A stretch of 27,040 bases of DNA from Coprobacillus sp. CAG:605 (GTDB lineage: Bacteria; Bacillota_I; Bacilli_A; RF39; UBA660), in NCBI GenBank assembly GCA_000433255.1, contig HF998208.1, forward strand, positions 1 through 27,040, written 5' to 3'. The notes beneath the pieces were generated by a model, which ran no database searches, had not been told where the DNA came from, and saw only the letters and a list, made by a program, of their open reading frames with translations. The translations under genes and the position numbers were made by a program. This document shows positions 8,002 through 14,141 of this stretch, piece by piece (positions within the stretch are counted from its first letter, which is position 1; the number at the start of each line of letters is the position of its first letter).

Positions 8002-8305
8002 AATTTGGTTCCTTTATAATTGTTTTAAATTCTTGGTAGTTAGATGGGTATACTCCTTTACCATGAAAAGTAGTTATTTTTTTGTTACTATCATATACTT
8101 TGATAGTAAATTCTTCAATATCAATACCATTTTTAATACCATATTCATTTTTCCAATATGTTAAAGTATGGATTACATAATTTAGACAACCTAGTTTTAC
8201 GTTATAACTTTGATTATTTATGGTTACTTTTTTATTATGATAGTCGATTGTTATTAAATCATTATTAAAAGGGTTATTAATATTTATTTCAATTAGTTCA
8301 ATCAT
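7994..8305 (-). CDS. Small hypothetical protein coupled to the HELNH protein
   Basis: Unrecognised protein of 103 residues from the ATG at 8305, chosen because TAGGAG lies five bases ahead; a frame from 8326 would start in the promoter region. It is rich in beta-type stretches (NDLITIDYHNKKVTINNQSY, IDIEEFTIKVYDS). It has no signal peptide, no membrane segment and a single cysteine. It ends in TGA within the first codons of the 656-aa gene (ATGAATGA overlap), so the two are almost certainly translated in a coupled way. A partner, substrate or inhibitor of the putative peptidase is possible but unproven. Confidence 0.75.
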   Translation of the reverse strand: MIELIEININNPFNNDLITIDYHNKKVTINNQSYNVKLGCLNYVIHTLTYWKNEYGIKNGIDIEEFTIKVYDSNKKITTFHGKGVYPSNYQEFKTIIKEPNYE

Positions 8306-8327
8306 GTTTTCTCCTACTCTATACATA

Positions 8328-8356
8328 ATAGTACTAGGAATACTTTAAAAAGTCAA
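8328..8356 (-). promoter_or_regulatory. Promoter of the small-ORF/HELNH/lepB operon
   Basis: Minus strand TTGACT (complement of 8351-8356), 17 bp spacer, TACTAT (complement of 8328-8333). The -35 shares two bases with the end of the rplS terminator T-tract. Confidence 0.6.
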
Positions 8357-8383
8357 AAAAAAATTAAGAGCAATGTCTTAATT
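8355..8383 (-). terminator. Rho-independent terminator of rplS
   Basis: Minus-strand transcript AATTAAGA-(6 nt)-TCTTAATT followed by about nine T. The 8-bp stem begins in the rplS stop codon region (8378-8380), and the T-tract runs into the next -35 element. Confidence 0.88.
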
Positions 8384-8719
8384 TCTTTCTTTAACTTTAT
8401 AATCCTTTTTCATTCCAGCTACGAAGTTAAGTTTAGCACGGCGAACCATACCTTTTTTAACAACTACAATTGAGTCAATAGTTGGGGCATTAACTGGGAA
8501 AATTCTTGTTACGCCAATGCCACCTGATTTTTTACGTACAGAGAAAGTTTCAGAAACACTTCCACCTTTTTTAGCAATTACTAAGCCTTCAAAAGCTTGG
8601 ATTCTTTCTTTCTTACCTTCTTTTACCCATACATTAACTCTAACTGTGTCTCCAACACGGAATTCAGGAATATCTTTTCTTACTTGTTTTGCATTAATTT
8701 TGTCAATTAAATTTGCCAT
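8378..8719 (-). CDS. rplS: 50S ribosomal protein L19
   Basis: A full-length 113-residue L19, a 50S protein near the 30S interface. Recognisable blocks are IPEFRVGDTVRVNVWVKEG, RIQAFEGLVIAKKGG, ETFSVRKKSGGIGVTRIFP and IDSIVVVKKGMVRRAKL. GAAAGGA lies about nine bases before the ATG. In many Firmicutes rplS follows trmD directly. Here an unknown 145-aa gene intervenes, and rplS has its own promoter (8819-8848), an untranslated leader with a hairpin, and its own terminator, so it can be expressed independently of rimM-trmD. Confidence 0.98.
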   Translation of the reverse strand: MANLIDKINAKQVRKDIPEFRVGDTVRVNVWVKEGKKERIQAFEGLVIAKKGGSVSETFSVRKKSGGIGVTRIFPVNAPTIDSIVVVKKGMVRRAKLNFVAGMKKDYKVKERN

Positions 8720-8765
8720 AAAAATAGTTCCTTTCTATAATATATATCACTTAAAATCATTACTA

Positions 8766-8784
8766 GCTTTAGTGCTAACTAAGC
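8766..8784 (-). promoter_or_regulatory. rplS leader hairpin (candidate L19 leader)
   Basis: Between the rplS promoter and start lies a leader of about 90 nt. It contains GCTTAGT-TAGC-ACTAAAGC, a 7-bp stem with one bulged A. L19 autoregulatory leaders upstream of rplS are known in Firmicutes (Rfam L19_leader). Whether this one fits that model needs a covariance search. Confidence 0.4.
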
Positions 8785-8818
8785 GGATTTTCTACAGGTT
8801 TTATCCCGAAGCAGTTTG

Positions 8819-8848
8819 ATTATAGCAAAAAGTATAGGCTTAAGTCAA
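8819..8848 (-). promoter_or_regulatory. rplS promoter
   Basis: Minus strand TTGACT (complement of 8843-8848), 18 bp spacer, TATAAT (complement of 8819-8824). It starts five bases after the stop of the 145-aa gene. Confidence 0.75.
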
Positions 8849-8852
8849 GTCC

Positions 8853-9290
8853 TTAGCGGCCTCTTAATTCACTTTTTTCGTAATATTGCATGTTTTGGTG
8901 CGAAATCATGACTTGTTTTAAGCGTAATTCGTTTTCTAAGACACGAAGTTTTTTTAAAAATAGTTCTTCTTTTTCTTGATTTAGAAATTTTTGATAACGA
9001 TTAAGTAGGATTTCTTTAACTAGTTGGACCTCGTCTAGTGCTAGAGCGGTATCAGCATCACTGGCATCGGTATCATTTAAAACTGCACTTACTAGAGTTA
9101 ATAGTTTTTTGAAACGCCGGTTAAATTTAATGGTTAAGATTTCATTTATCATTTTAGGGTCAACAACTGTTACATTTGATACTTTGATTATATTTTTAGA
9201 ACGTTTTGAGTTGAATTTATAGCCGGTAAAGTCAATGTCGCCACTAAATAATTCTTTTTTATCACCATTTTGTTTTAATATATATGCCAT
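8853..9290 (-). CDS. Hypothetical protein between trmD and rplS
   Basis: A 145-residue protein I cannot assign. It opens MAYILKQNGDKKELFSGDID, with a basic middle (NSKRSKNIIK, KFNRRFKKLL). Next comes an acidic turn, DTDASDADTALALDEVQ, and then a strongly helical, charged C-terminal half (RYQKFLNQEKEELFLKKLRV) that could form a coiled coil. No signal peptide, membrane helix or cysteine is present. AGGAG is five bases before the ATG, and the gene begins 8 bp after trmD, so it is surely cotranscribed with rimM-trmD. The lysine/arginine content and the setting make an RNA- or ribosome-linked role conceivable, but this rests on context only. Confidence 0.8.
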   Translation of the reverse strand: MAYILKQNGDKKELFSGDIDFTGYKFNSKRSKNIIKVSNVTVVDPKMINEILTIKFNRRFKKLLTLVSAVLNDTDASDADTALALDEVQLVKEILLNRYQKFLNQEKEELFLKKLRVLENELRLKQVMISHQNMQYYEKSELRGR

Positions 9291-9298
9291 AAGATCTC

Positions 9299-9961
9299 CT
9301 ACTTCATTAAATCTGGTCGACGTTCTTTAGTTTTCTTAATTTGTTCTTCGTGACGCCATTTAGCTATATTTTGGTGGTTGCCGCTTAGTAAGACGTCTGG
9401 CACTTTTAGACCGCGATATTCGCTTGGTTTAGTATATGTGGGATAGTCAAGTAAGTTATTTTCGAAAGATTCACTAGTTAAGGAATCTTTACTTATGGCA
9501 CCATCTAGTAAACGCACAACAGAGTCAGTAATAATACCCGCAGCAAGTTCGCCTCCTGTCAAGATATAGTCGCCAATACTTATTTCTAAGTCACAAAGTG
9601 TTCTAATGCGTTCATCAAAGCCTTCATAATGGCCACAAATAATAATTAAATGCTTTTTCAATTTTAGTTCTTGGGCCATTTTTTGGTTATAAGTTTGACC
9701 ATCAGGAGTTACTAAAATTACTGTACTATCTGGTGTTCTTATGGTATCTAAACATTCAAATATGGGTTCACATCTTAATACCATACCAGCTCCCCCACCA
9801 TAAGGGGTATCGTCTACTTGACTATTGTTTAATTTAGAATATTCACGAAAGTTAATTAAGTTTATTTCAACGAGATTTTTATTAATACTTCTTTTGATAA
9901 TAGATTCATTTAAAAATCCTTCTAACATATGAGGAAAAAGAGTTAAAATATCAATTTTCAT
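9299..9961 (-). CDS. trmD: tRNA (guanine-N1)-methyltransferase
   Basis: TrmD methylates G37 of tRNAs using SAM, preventing +1 frameshifting. It is a SPOUT enzyme with a trefoil knot and works as a dimer. Visible motifs are DDTPYGGGAGM (50-60), CGHYEGFDERI (109-119) and SIGDYILTGGELA (128-140). The C-terminal domain has LLDYPTYTKP and KWRHEEQIKKTKERRPDL. At 220 residues it is slightly shorter than the usual 240-250. The loop is LLDGAI where LLPGVL-like sequences are common. The start overlaps the rimM stop by 4 bp (ATGA), so the two are coupled. Confidence 0.97.
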   Translation of the reverse strand: MKIDILTLFPHMLEGFLNESIIKRSINKNLVEINLINFREYSKLNNSQVDDTPYGGGAGMVLRCEPIFECLDTIRTPDSTVILVTPDGQTYNQKMAQELKLKKHLIIICGHYEGFDERIRTLCDLEISIGDYILTGGELAAGIITDSVVRLLDGAISKDSLTSESFENNLLDYPTYTKPSEYRGLKVPDVLLSGNHQNIAKWRHEEQIKKTKERRPDLMK

Positions 9962-10446
9962 AGTATCAAGCTCCTCACATCTTTAGTATATAATTTTTTA
10001 TTTATTAAATCAACTTTCTTTATATAATTTCCTTCGGTTGGAATATAAAAGGAATGTTTTCCTTGAACTTCTAATATGGGATGATTGTTATTATCATAGT
10101 AGTCTTTTACGATACCATAGGAAGTGTTATCTTCTACTACTTCAAGACCAATTAGGTCGCTTAGGATATAGTCTTTTATTTCTAAGATATTTCTTTTAAC
10201 GTAGACTAGCATATTTTTATATTTTAAAACATCATTAATATTATTTAAGTTTTTTAAGGTTATCATGTCATAGTCTTTATGAATACGGTAACTTGCTATT
10301 ACATGGGGTTCATGTTCTTTACCGATAAATATTTCATTATTTATTTTAAATACTTGATTTTTAAGTTCAAAATCACTTTTAATTCTTAGTTCGCCTTTGA
10401 TACCATGGGTGTTTACGATACGCCCGATACATACATACTCATTCAT
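9958..10446 (-). CDS. rimM: 16S rRNA processing protein RimM
   Basis: RimM (162 aa) helps mature the 3' domain of the 30S subunit by binding S19 and 16S rRNA. It opens with the family signature YVCIGRIVNTHGIKGELRIK and has the linker phrase DLIGLEVVEDN. The C-terminal PRC-barrel-like part includes HPILEVQGKHSFYIP, equal to the usual LLEV..K..L.P. It overlaps the SpoU gene upstream by 8 bp and trmD downstream by 4 bp. The rpsP gene that commonly heads this operon is not adjacent; a SpoU methyltransferase takes that place. Confidence 0.96.
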   Translation of the reverse strand: MNEYVCIGRIVNTHGIKGELRIKSDFELKNQVFKINNEIFIGKEHEPHVIASYRIHKDYDMITLKNLNNINDVLKYKNMLVYVKRNILEIKDYILSDLIGLEVVEDNTSYGIVKDYYDNNNHPILEVQGKHSFYIPTEGNYIKKVDLINKKLYTKDVRSLIL

Positions 10447-11179
10447 AGTCTTTTTTACTCATTTCATACATTATTATGGATGCAGCAACAGCAGCATTTA
10501 GGCTTTCAACCTCGGGGGACATAGGAATATAGATATTCTTAGTTATTAATTCTTTGATGTTTTTAGAGATACCTTGACCTTCGTTACCGATTACGATAGC
10601 GTACTTTTTGGGTACTTTGATATCCTTTAATGGTATCCCATTGGTAACGTCTGTACCTAGGATCATGTAGTTATTTTTAATTAGTTCCGGGATAAATTCG
10701 TCTAAGTTTTTACGCATAACATCGATGTGGAACATAATGCCTTCACTAGAACGAATAACTTTTTCATTATAAAGGTCAACGGAATTAGTATTAAGAATTA
10801 TGGTATCGATATTGAATGCTTTAGCACTTCTTATGATAGTACCTAAATTACCCGGGTCTTGGATGTTGTCTAGAAGTAGTAAGCGATTTTTATAGTCAGC
10901 GGGATTAAATTTATAAGCTAGACCAACTACATAGGGAATAGATACCATACTGCTGACTTTTTTCATAACTTTTTCGGTAATATAATAAGTCTTAACGTCA
11001 AGCATGAAGGTACTGGTATCTAAAACATAGATTTCTTTTAACATACCACAGTTTAATGCTTCTTTGACTAAATGGTCGCCTTCGATTAAGAAGACATTCT
11101 CATTATCACGGAATTTTTTTTCTTTTAATTTGGTAAGATATTTAATTTTTTGGTTATCTAAACTAGTAATTAAGTCCAT
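10439..11179 (-). CDS. SpoU/TrmH-family RNA 2'-O-methyltransferase
   Basis: A 246-residue SPOUT methyltransferase that transfers methyl from SAM to a ribose 2'-OH, probably in 23S rRNA or tRNA. The N-terminal substrate-binding domain contains RDNENVFLIEGDHLVKEAL. Motif 1 is DNIQDPGNLGTIIRSAKAF (104-122), motif 2 is IVIGNEGQGI (195-204) and motif 3 is SLNAAVAASI (226-235). The layout fits the YsgA/RlmB/TsnR group; the exact target cannot be fixed from sequence. The RBS GAGGT is four bases before the ATG. It heads the operon with rimM-trmD, so ribosome and tRNA maturation genes are grouped. Confidence 0.92.
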   Translation of the reverse strand: MDLITSLDNQKIKYLTKLKEKKFRDNENVFLIEGDHLVKEALNCGMLKEIYVLDTSTFMLDVKTYYITEKVMKKVSSMVSIPYVVGLAYKFNPADYKNRLLLLDNIQDPGNLGTIIRSAKAFNIDTIILNTNSVDLYNEKVIRSSEGIMFHIDVMRKNLDEFIPELIKNNYMILGTDVTNGIPLKDIKVPKKYAIVIGNEGQGISKNIKELITKNIYIPMSPEVESLNAAVAASIIMYEMSKKDYE

Positions 11180-11204
11180 AAGTACCTCTTTCTTTTCATG
11201 TTGT

Positions 11205-11213
11205 ATTGTATCA
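11205..11213 (-). promoter_or_regulatory. Possible extended -10 promoter of SpoU-rimM-trmD operon
   Basis: Minus strand TGATACAAT (TGn plus TACAAT), 25 bp before the start codon. No good -35 is seen. Confidence 0.45.
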
Positions 11214-11247
11214 TGTTTTCTTAGAGAAAGAAATATCTAATTTAAAT

Positions 11248-11568
11248 TTAGTTTTTAGAAGTTTTGGTCCATGTCCAAAGTTTTATGGTGTTAAAAAGAT
11301 AGAAGTCTTTGCTTGTAACTTCGATTATTTGACCAGTTTCATTATCTTTTGGGGCATTGTAGTAGGTCATGGTCATTTTGAAACCCAGGCTGTAGTATTC
11401 AATTTCGGCACTTTTTTCTATTTCAAGACATGGAATGCAAGTTTTAGTTTTATCGAGTGTTATTATAGGTTTAGCATAAGGATAGCTTTTAAGTCTTAGT
11501 GATTCTTCTGTAAGGAATACTATAAATATACATACTAGAGAGATTAAGATAATTATAATTTTTTTCAT
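11248..11568 (-). CDS. Small exported or membrane-anchored hypothetical protein
   Basis: A 106-residue protein. It has an N-terminal hydrophobic segment (KKIIIILISLVCIFIVFL, residues 2-19) that would serve as signal peptide or anchor; no lipobox is visible. The exported part has a CIPC pair (43-46, in TKTCIPCLEI), a CXXC motif that could form a disulfide or bind metal. It then has a beta-rich stretch (IEYYSLGFKMTMTYYN). The RBS GAGGT and its own promoter are present. It follows the terminator of the rhodanese/thioredoxin pair, so it is a separate unit, although all three are exported proteins with cysteines. Function unknown. Confidence 0.75.
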   Translation of the reverse strand: MKKIIIILISLVCIFIVFLTEESLRLKSYPYAKPIITLDKTKTCIPCLEIEKSAEIEYYSLGFKMTMTYYNAPKDNETGQIIEVTSKDFYLFNTIKLWTWTKTSKN

Positions 11569-11594
11569 GGGATACCTCTTTCGTTATACTAATT

Positions 11595-11623
11595 ATTATA
11601 GAGATTATTTTAAAATTACGCAA
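11595..11623 (-). promoter_or_regulatory. Promoter of the 106-aa exported protein
   Basis: Minus strand TTGCGT (complement of 11618-11623), 17 bp, TATAAT (complement of 11595-11600). The -10 is perfect and the -35 weak. Confidence 0.55.
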
Positions 11624-11694
11624 GTAAATAAGTGGTCAATTTCAAAGCATAGATGCTTGGGTGATGTTTGATGGAGAAAATTAGAAAGGCTTGC

Positions 11695-11724
11695 AAAAAA
11701 GACTACAAAGTAGTCAATTTTTTT
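11695..11724. terminator. Symmetric terminator below the rhodanese/thioredoxin pair
   Basis: GACTAC-AAA-GTAGTC has A6 on its left and T7 on its right, so it can act in both directions. The relevant reading is the minus strand, ending transcripts from the gene that stops at 11763. Confidence 0.8.
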
Positions 11725-11762
11725 CGTAAAACCGGTCGATTAACTGTGAATAATAATGTAAA

Positions 11763-12224
11763 TTAACTTTTTAATTTAACATACTTAGTAAACCATTTTT
11801 TAAATTCTTCTTTTGAAGTATAACACAAGGTATCTTCGTCTTTATTAGATTTCAAGTAAGAAATTAATTTTCCTTTATTATATATAAGGAAAGATGGATA
11901 GTATTTCACTTTAGTTCCTAACTTGGTATCTTTGATATTAGAATAAGCAATTTTGTACATAGTTATTTTTTCCTCGTTAGAAAATTCATTTAAAACTTGG
12001 GCAAAGTCATTGGAAGTAAGGCACATTGGTTGGTAGACAAAGACGACAAATGATTTTTTATTTTCAATTAAAGTATCTAATTCGCTAATGCTTATTTCTT
12101 TTATTGCATCACTGCTGTAGTAATTTTCATCTAAGTAGAATGTTTTAGGTCTAGTTGTAATACTTAAAGTTATGATAATACTTAAAGATATGATAAAAAG
12201 AATTAGAAATAGTATTTTTTTCAT
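11763..12224 (-). CDS. Membrane-anchored thioredoxin-fold protein with CXXS site
   Basis: A 153-residue protein with an N-terminal membrane anchor (about 4-22) and an extracytoplasmic thioredoxin-like domain. The core strand KSFVVFVYQPMC leads to C68-L-T-S71, a CXXS rather than CXXC site. The conserved cis-proline is Pro110 in KYYPSFLIYNKGK. A second cysteine (Cys134) lies near the C-terminus. CXXS thioredoxin folds generally act in isomerase or monothiol reactions rather than full dithiol reduction. Its start overlaps the upstream rhodanese-like gene by 4 bp (ATGA), so the two are coupled and probably work on the same thiol chemistry outside the membrane. Confidence 0.8.
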   Translation of the reverse strand: MKKILFLILFIISLSIIITLSITTRPKTFYLDENYYSSDAIKEISISELDTLIENKKSFVVFVYQPMCLTSNDFAQVLNEFSNEEKITMYKIAYSNIKDTKLGTKVKYYPSFLIYNKGKLISYLKSNKDEDTLCYTSKEEFKKWFTKYVKLKS

Positions 12225-12907
12225 TTTGAAACCTCAGTTAAACTTGAAAAGTCGATATTATGGTAGCTTACTTTCCAGAAGGCATATGATGTTTTATCAT
12301 TTTTTTCTTCTTTTACTTGGACGTTGTTAGAACCCTTATAATACCAGTAGCCACCGACATTGTAAATTTTTTCAGGGTTCCAGCCTAAGGCGATTAACAT
12401 ATTTTTCATTGAACCGGCATATCCGCCACCACCGCACATAAGAAAGATATTTTTATCTTTGGGAAATAAACTTTCTAGGATACTTAAAGATTCTTCATAA
12501 TTAGGTGTATACTTATCATCTTTATAAGTAAATAAAGTTTTACCTTCGTAAGTCTTACCTACTGCATCAGGTAGTCCAGTAACATTTACTAAGTAAGGAT
12601 ATGGTACAACTTCAAAGCCAGAAACAAAACCAGATAAGTAGGAATCTCCCCCTATGGCTTCATAATTTCCAGGGTCTTTTAGCATTCGCACATCACGATA
12701 AACGCTGTCAGTACGATTTAAGTAATTATCAATTGTATCTTCGTTGATATTTTTATCTATACCAAATTGTCCTCTTAGACCTTCAGTTACTTCGGGTGCA
12801 GGTAATTTTGTTATAGTTGTTTCTTTATTAAAGATATAATAACTAATTAAACCTCCTAAAAATAGACTGCCAATAATGGTTATAATTAAATATAAATTTT
12901 TTTTCAT
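12221..12907 (-). CDS. Membrane-anchored rhodanese-like protein
   Basis: A 228-residue protein with an N-terminal membrane helix (about 5-26) and an extracytoplasmic rhodanese-type domain. RDVRMLKDPGNYEAIGGDSY (71-90) resembles the rhodanese substrate-side strand and helix. FLMCGGGGYAGSMKNMLIAL (155-174) is the active-site loop with Cys158, followed by GWNPEKIYNVGGYWYYKG, the typical G...V..L.GG..W end. The loop lacks the arginine common in sulfurtransferases, so substrate may differ. Extracytoplasmic rhodaneses can carry persulfide or sense thiols. The RBS AAGGAG lies about seven bases before the ATG. It has its own promoter (12929-12957) and is coupled to the thioredoxin-fold gene. Confidence 0.82.
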   Translation of the reverse strand: MKKNLYLIITIIGSLFLGGLISYYIFNKETTITKLPAPEVTEGLRGQFGIDKNINEDTIDNYLNRTDSVYRDVRMLKDPGNYEAIGGDSYLSGFVSGFEVVPYPYLVNVTGLPDAVGKTYEGKTLFTYKDDKYTPNYEESLSILESLFPKDKNIFLMCGGGGYAGSMKNMLIALGWNPEKIYNVGGYWYYKGSNNVQVKEEKNDKTSYAFWKVSYHNIDFSSLTEVSK

Positions 12908-12928
12908 TTTTTTACTCCTTTCTGGTTC

Positions 12929-12957
12929 ATTGTATAAAATTTAAATTAAAAGCCCAA
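12929..12957 (-). promoter_or_regulatory. Promoter of the rhodanese/thioredoxin pair
   Basis: Minus strand TTGGGC (complement of 12952-12957), 17 bp, TACAAT (complement of 12929-12934), directly below the upstream terminator. Confidence 0.5.
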
Positions 12958-12971
12958 TAACGAAAAGGTTG

Positions 12972-12995
12972 AAAAAACTCAACATTTAGTTGAGT
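12972..12995 (-). terminator. Terminator of the membrane-anchored XRE gene
   Basis: Minus-strand transcript ACTCAAC-(5 nt)-GTTGAGT followed by T5-6. The 5' arm overlaps the stop codon at 12995-12997. Confidence 0.85.
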
Positions 12996-13705
12996 TAGTT
13001 AGAAGAGGTGCAATTTTCTAGTTTTAAAGGTATTTTATAGATTGTAGTTTTAGTGTTATAATCAGTGGCATTGATTGTTAGATAAAGGTTATTATGTTCA
13101 TACTCTTTGCAAGTACTAGTATAGTTATCGATAGATAAGGTAACATCTTGTAAAAATTGTTCTAACTTTATTTTTTCTTGGGTAGATTTGAAACTACTGA
13201 TTTGTTTTTCGATGTCATCATTTTTTTCATATAAAGTACATTCGATAGATTTATATTCAGTAGTGTCGTTGCCACCACAATATTGGATATTAGTGATATA
13301 AATGGCTGATTTGTTTTTGTTGTAGGCGATTGTACCAGTGATGTTGAAGTTTTGGTAAGCTGTAGATAAAGTTTTAAATTGGAAATCTTTTTCTTTAGAA
13401 AAAGGCTTAAATATAACTATGAGAATAGTGATTAGGATTATAACAAATATGATAGATACTATAATTAGAGTATTTCTTTTCTTCTGGGTTGCTTTTTTAT
13501 ACTCACCAGATAAAAGCTCGTCTATACTTAGACCAAAATCTTCACTAATTTGTTTCATAAGAGCAGTATCTGGCATGTTTAAGCCATTTTCCCATTTACT
13601 TACAGCTTGGTATGTAACATTGTATTTATCGGCAAATTGTTTTTGGGTTAGATTGTGTTTTTTTCGCAAGTTTTTAAGAAATTGACCAATTTTTTCTTGG
13701 TTCAT
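12995..13705 (-). CDS. XRE-family regulator fused to a membrane anchor and outer domain
   Basis: A 236-residue protein in three parts. Residues 6-65 form an XRE helix-turn-helix (IGQFLKNLRKKHNLTQKQFA, then TYQAVSKWENGLNMPDTALM). A membrane helix lies at about 79-99 (TLIIVSIIFVIILITILIVI). An outer domain of about 135 residues contains four cysteines (CGG, IECTLY, TCKE and ENCTSS) and beta-rich repeats. The topology puts the DNA-binding part in the cytoplasm and the sensor outside. AAGGA precedes the ATG. It is last in the operon with cardiolipin synthase and a VOC protein, so it may sense an envelope or membrane condition. Its DNA target is not known. Confidence 0.87.
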   Translation of the reverse strand: MNQEKIGQFLKNLRKKHNLTQKQFADKYNVTYQAVSKWENGLNMPDTALMKQISEDFGLSIDELLSGEYKKATQKKRNTLIIVSIIFVIILITILIVIFKPFSKEKDFQFKTLSTAYQNFNITGTIAYNKNKSAIYITNIQYCGGNDTTEYKSIECTLYEKNDDIEKQISSFKSTQEKIKLEQFLQDVTLSIDNYTSTCKEYEHNNLYLTINATDYNTKTTIYKIPLKLENCTSSN

Positions 13706-13727
13706 AGATTTTCCTTCTTTCTAAAGT

Positions 13728-14114
13728 TTAGTTATTAAAACGTAATAAATAGCCATCGGGATCTTGAATTAGAAACTCTTTATCATAAGAAATTTCACTT
13801 CCTACTCGGTAAGCATGAGTTTCTAAGTCTTGGAAGAATTTAACTTTTTTTATTTTTAAATCATTATACATTTTATCAATATCTTTAATCGTCATACTGA
13901 TATTTATACCTCTACCATAAGGATACTCTAGGGTGCCAACGGACCAATTTTCGTTGATTTGTTCAATCATGATTTGATTTTCTTCAAGTTCTAGAAAACA
14001 AAATTTGTTTTCGGGACGTTCATATTTTATGGTAAAACCTAGATTTAAGTAGAATTCTTTACTTTGGTTAATGTTAGAAACACTTAGTTCCGGAATTAAA
14101 CTGTTAAATTTCAT
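13728..14114 (-). CDS. VOC-superfamily protein (glyoxalase/bleomycin-resistance fold)
   Basis: 128 residues from the ATG at 14114. A GTG three codons upstream (14123) is possible but has a poorer RBS. The VOC pattern is clear: LIPELSVSNINQSKEFYLNLGF at the start of the first half, NKFCFLELEENQIMIEQ, then IKDIDKMYNDLKI and the closing FLIQDPDGYLLRF. A single two-module domain with the drug-binding outline suggests a bleomycin-binding type homologue rather than a lyase. Metal-ligand histidine and glutamate positions are not obviously complete. It sits between cls and the membrane-anchored XRE gene (gaps of 27 and 22 bp) and is probably cotranscribed. The ligand is unknown. Confidence 0.85.
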   Translation of the reverse strand: MKFNSLIPELSVSNINQSKEFYLNLGFTIKYERPENKFCFLELEENQIMIEQINENWSVGTLEYPYGRGINISMTIKDIDKMYNDLKIKKVKFFQDLETHAYRVGSEISYDKEFLIQDPDGYLLRFNN

Positions 14115-14141
14115 GATAGTCACTTTCTTTCATTTTTATTT

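Noticed and set aside
11206..11499. Plus-strand ORF of 97 aa
   Set aside because: It is the antisense shadow of the 106-aa exported protein, which has an RBS, a promoter and a signal-like N-terminus.
11671..11766. Plus-strand ORF of 31 codons starting MEKIRKACKKDYK
   Set aside because: It contains the terminator hairpin and runs into the 3' end of the opposite gene; it has no RBS and no recognisable domain.
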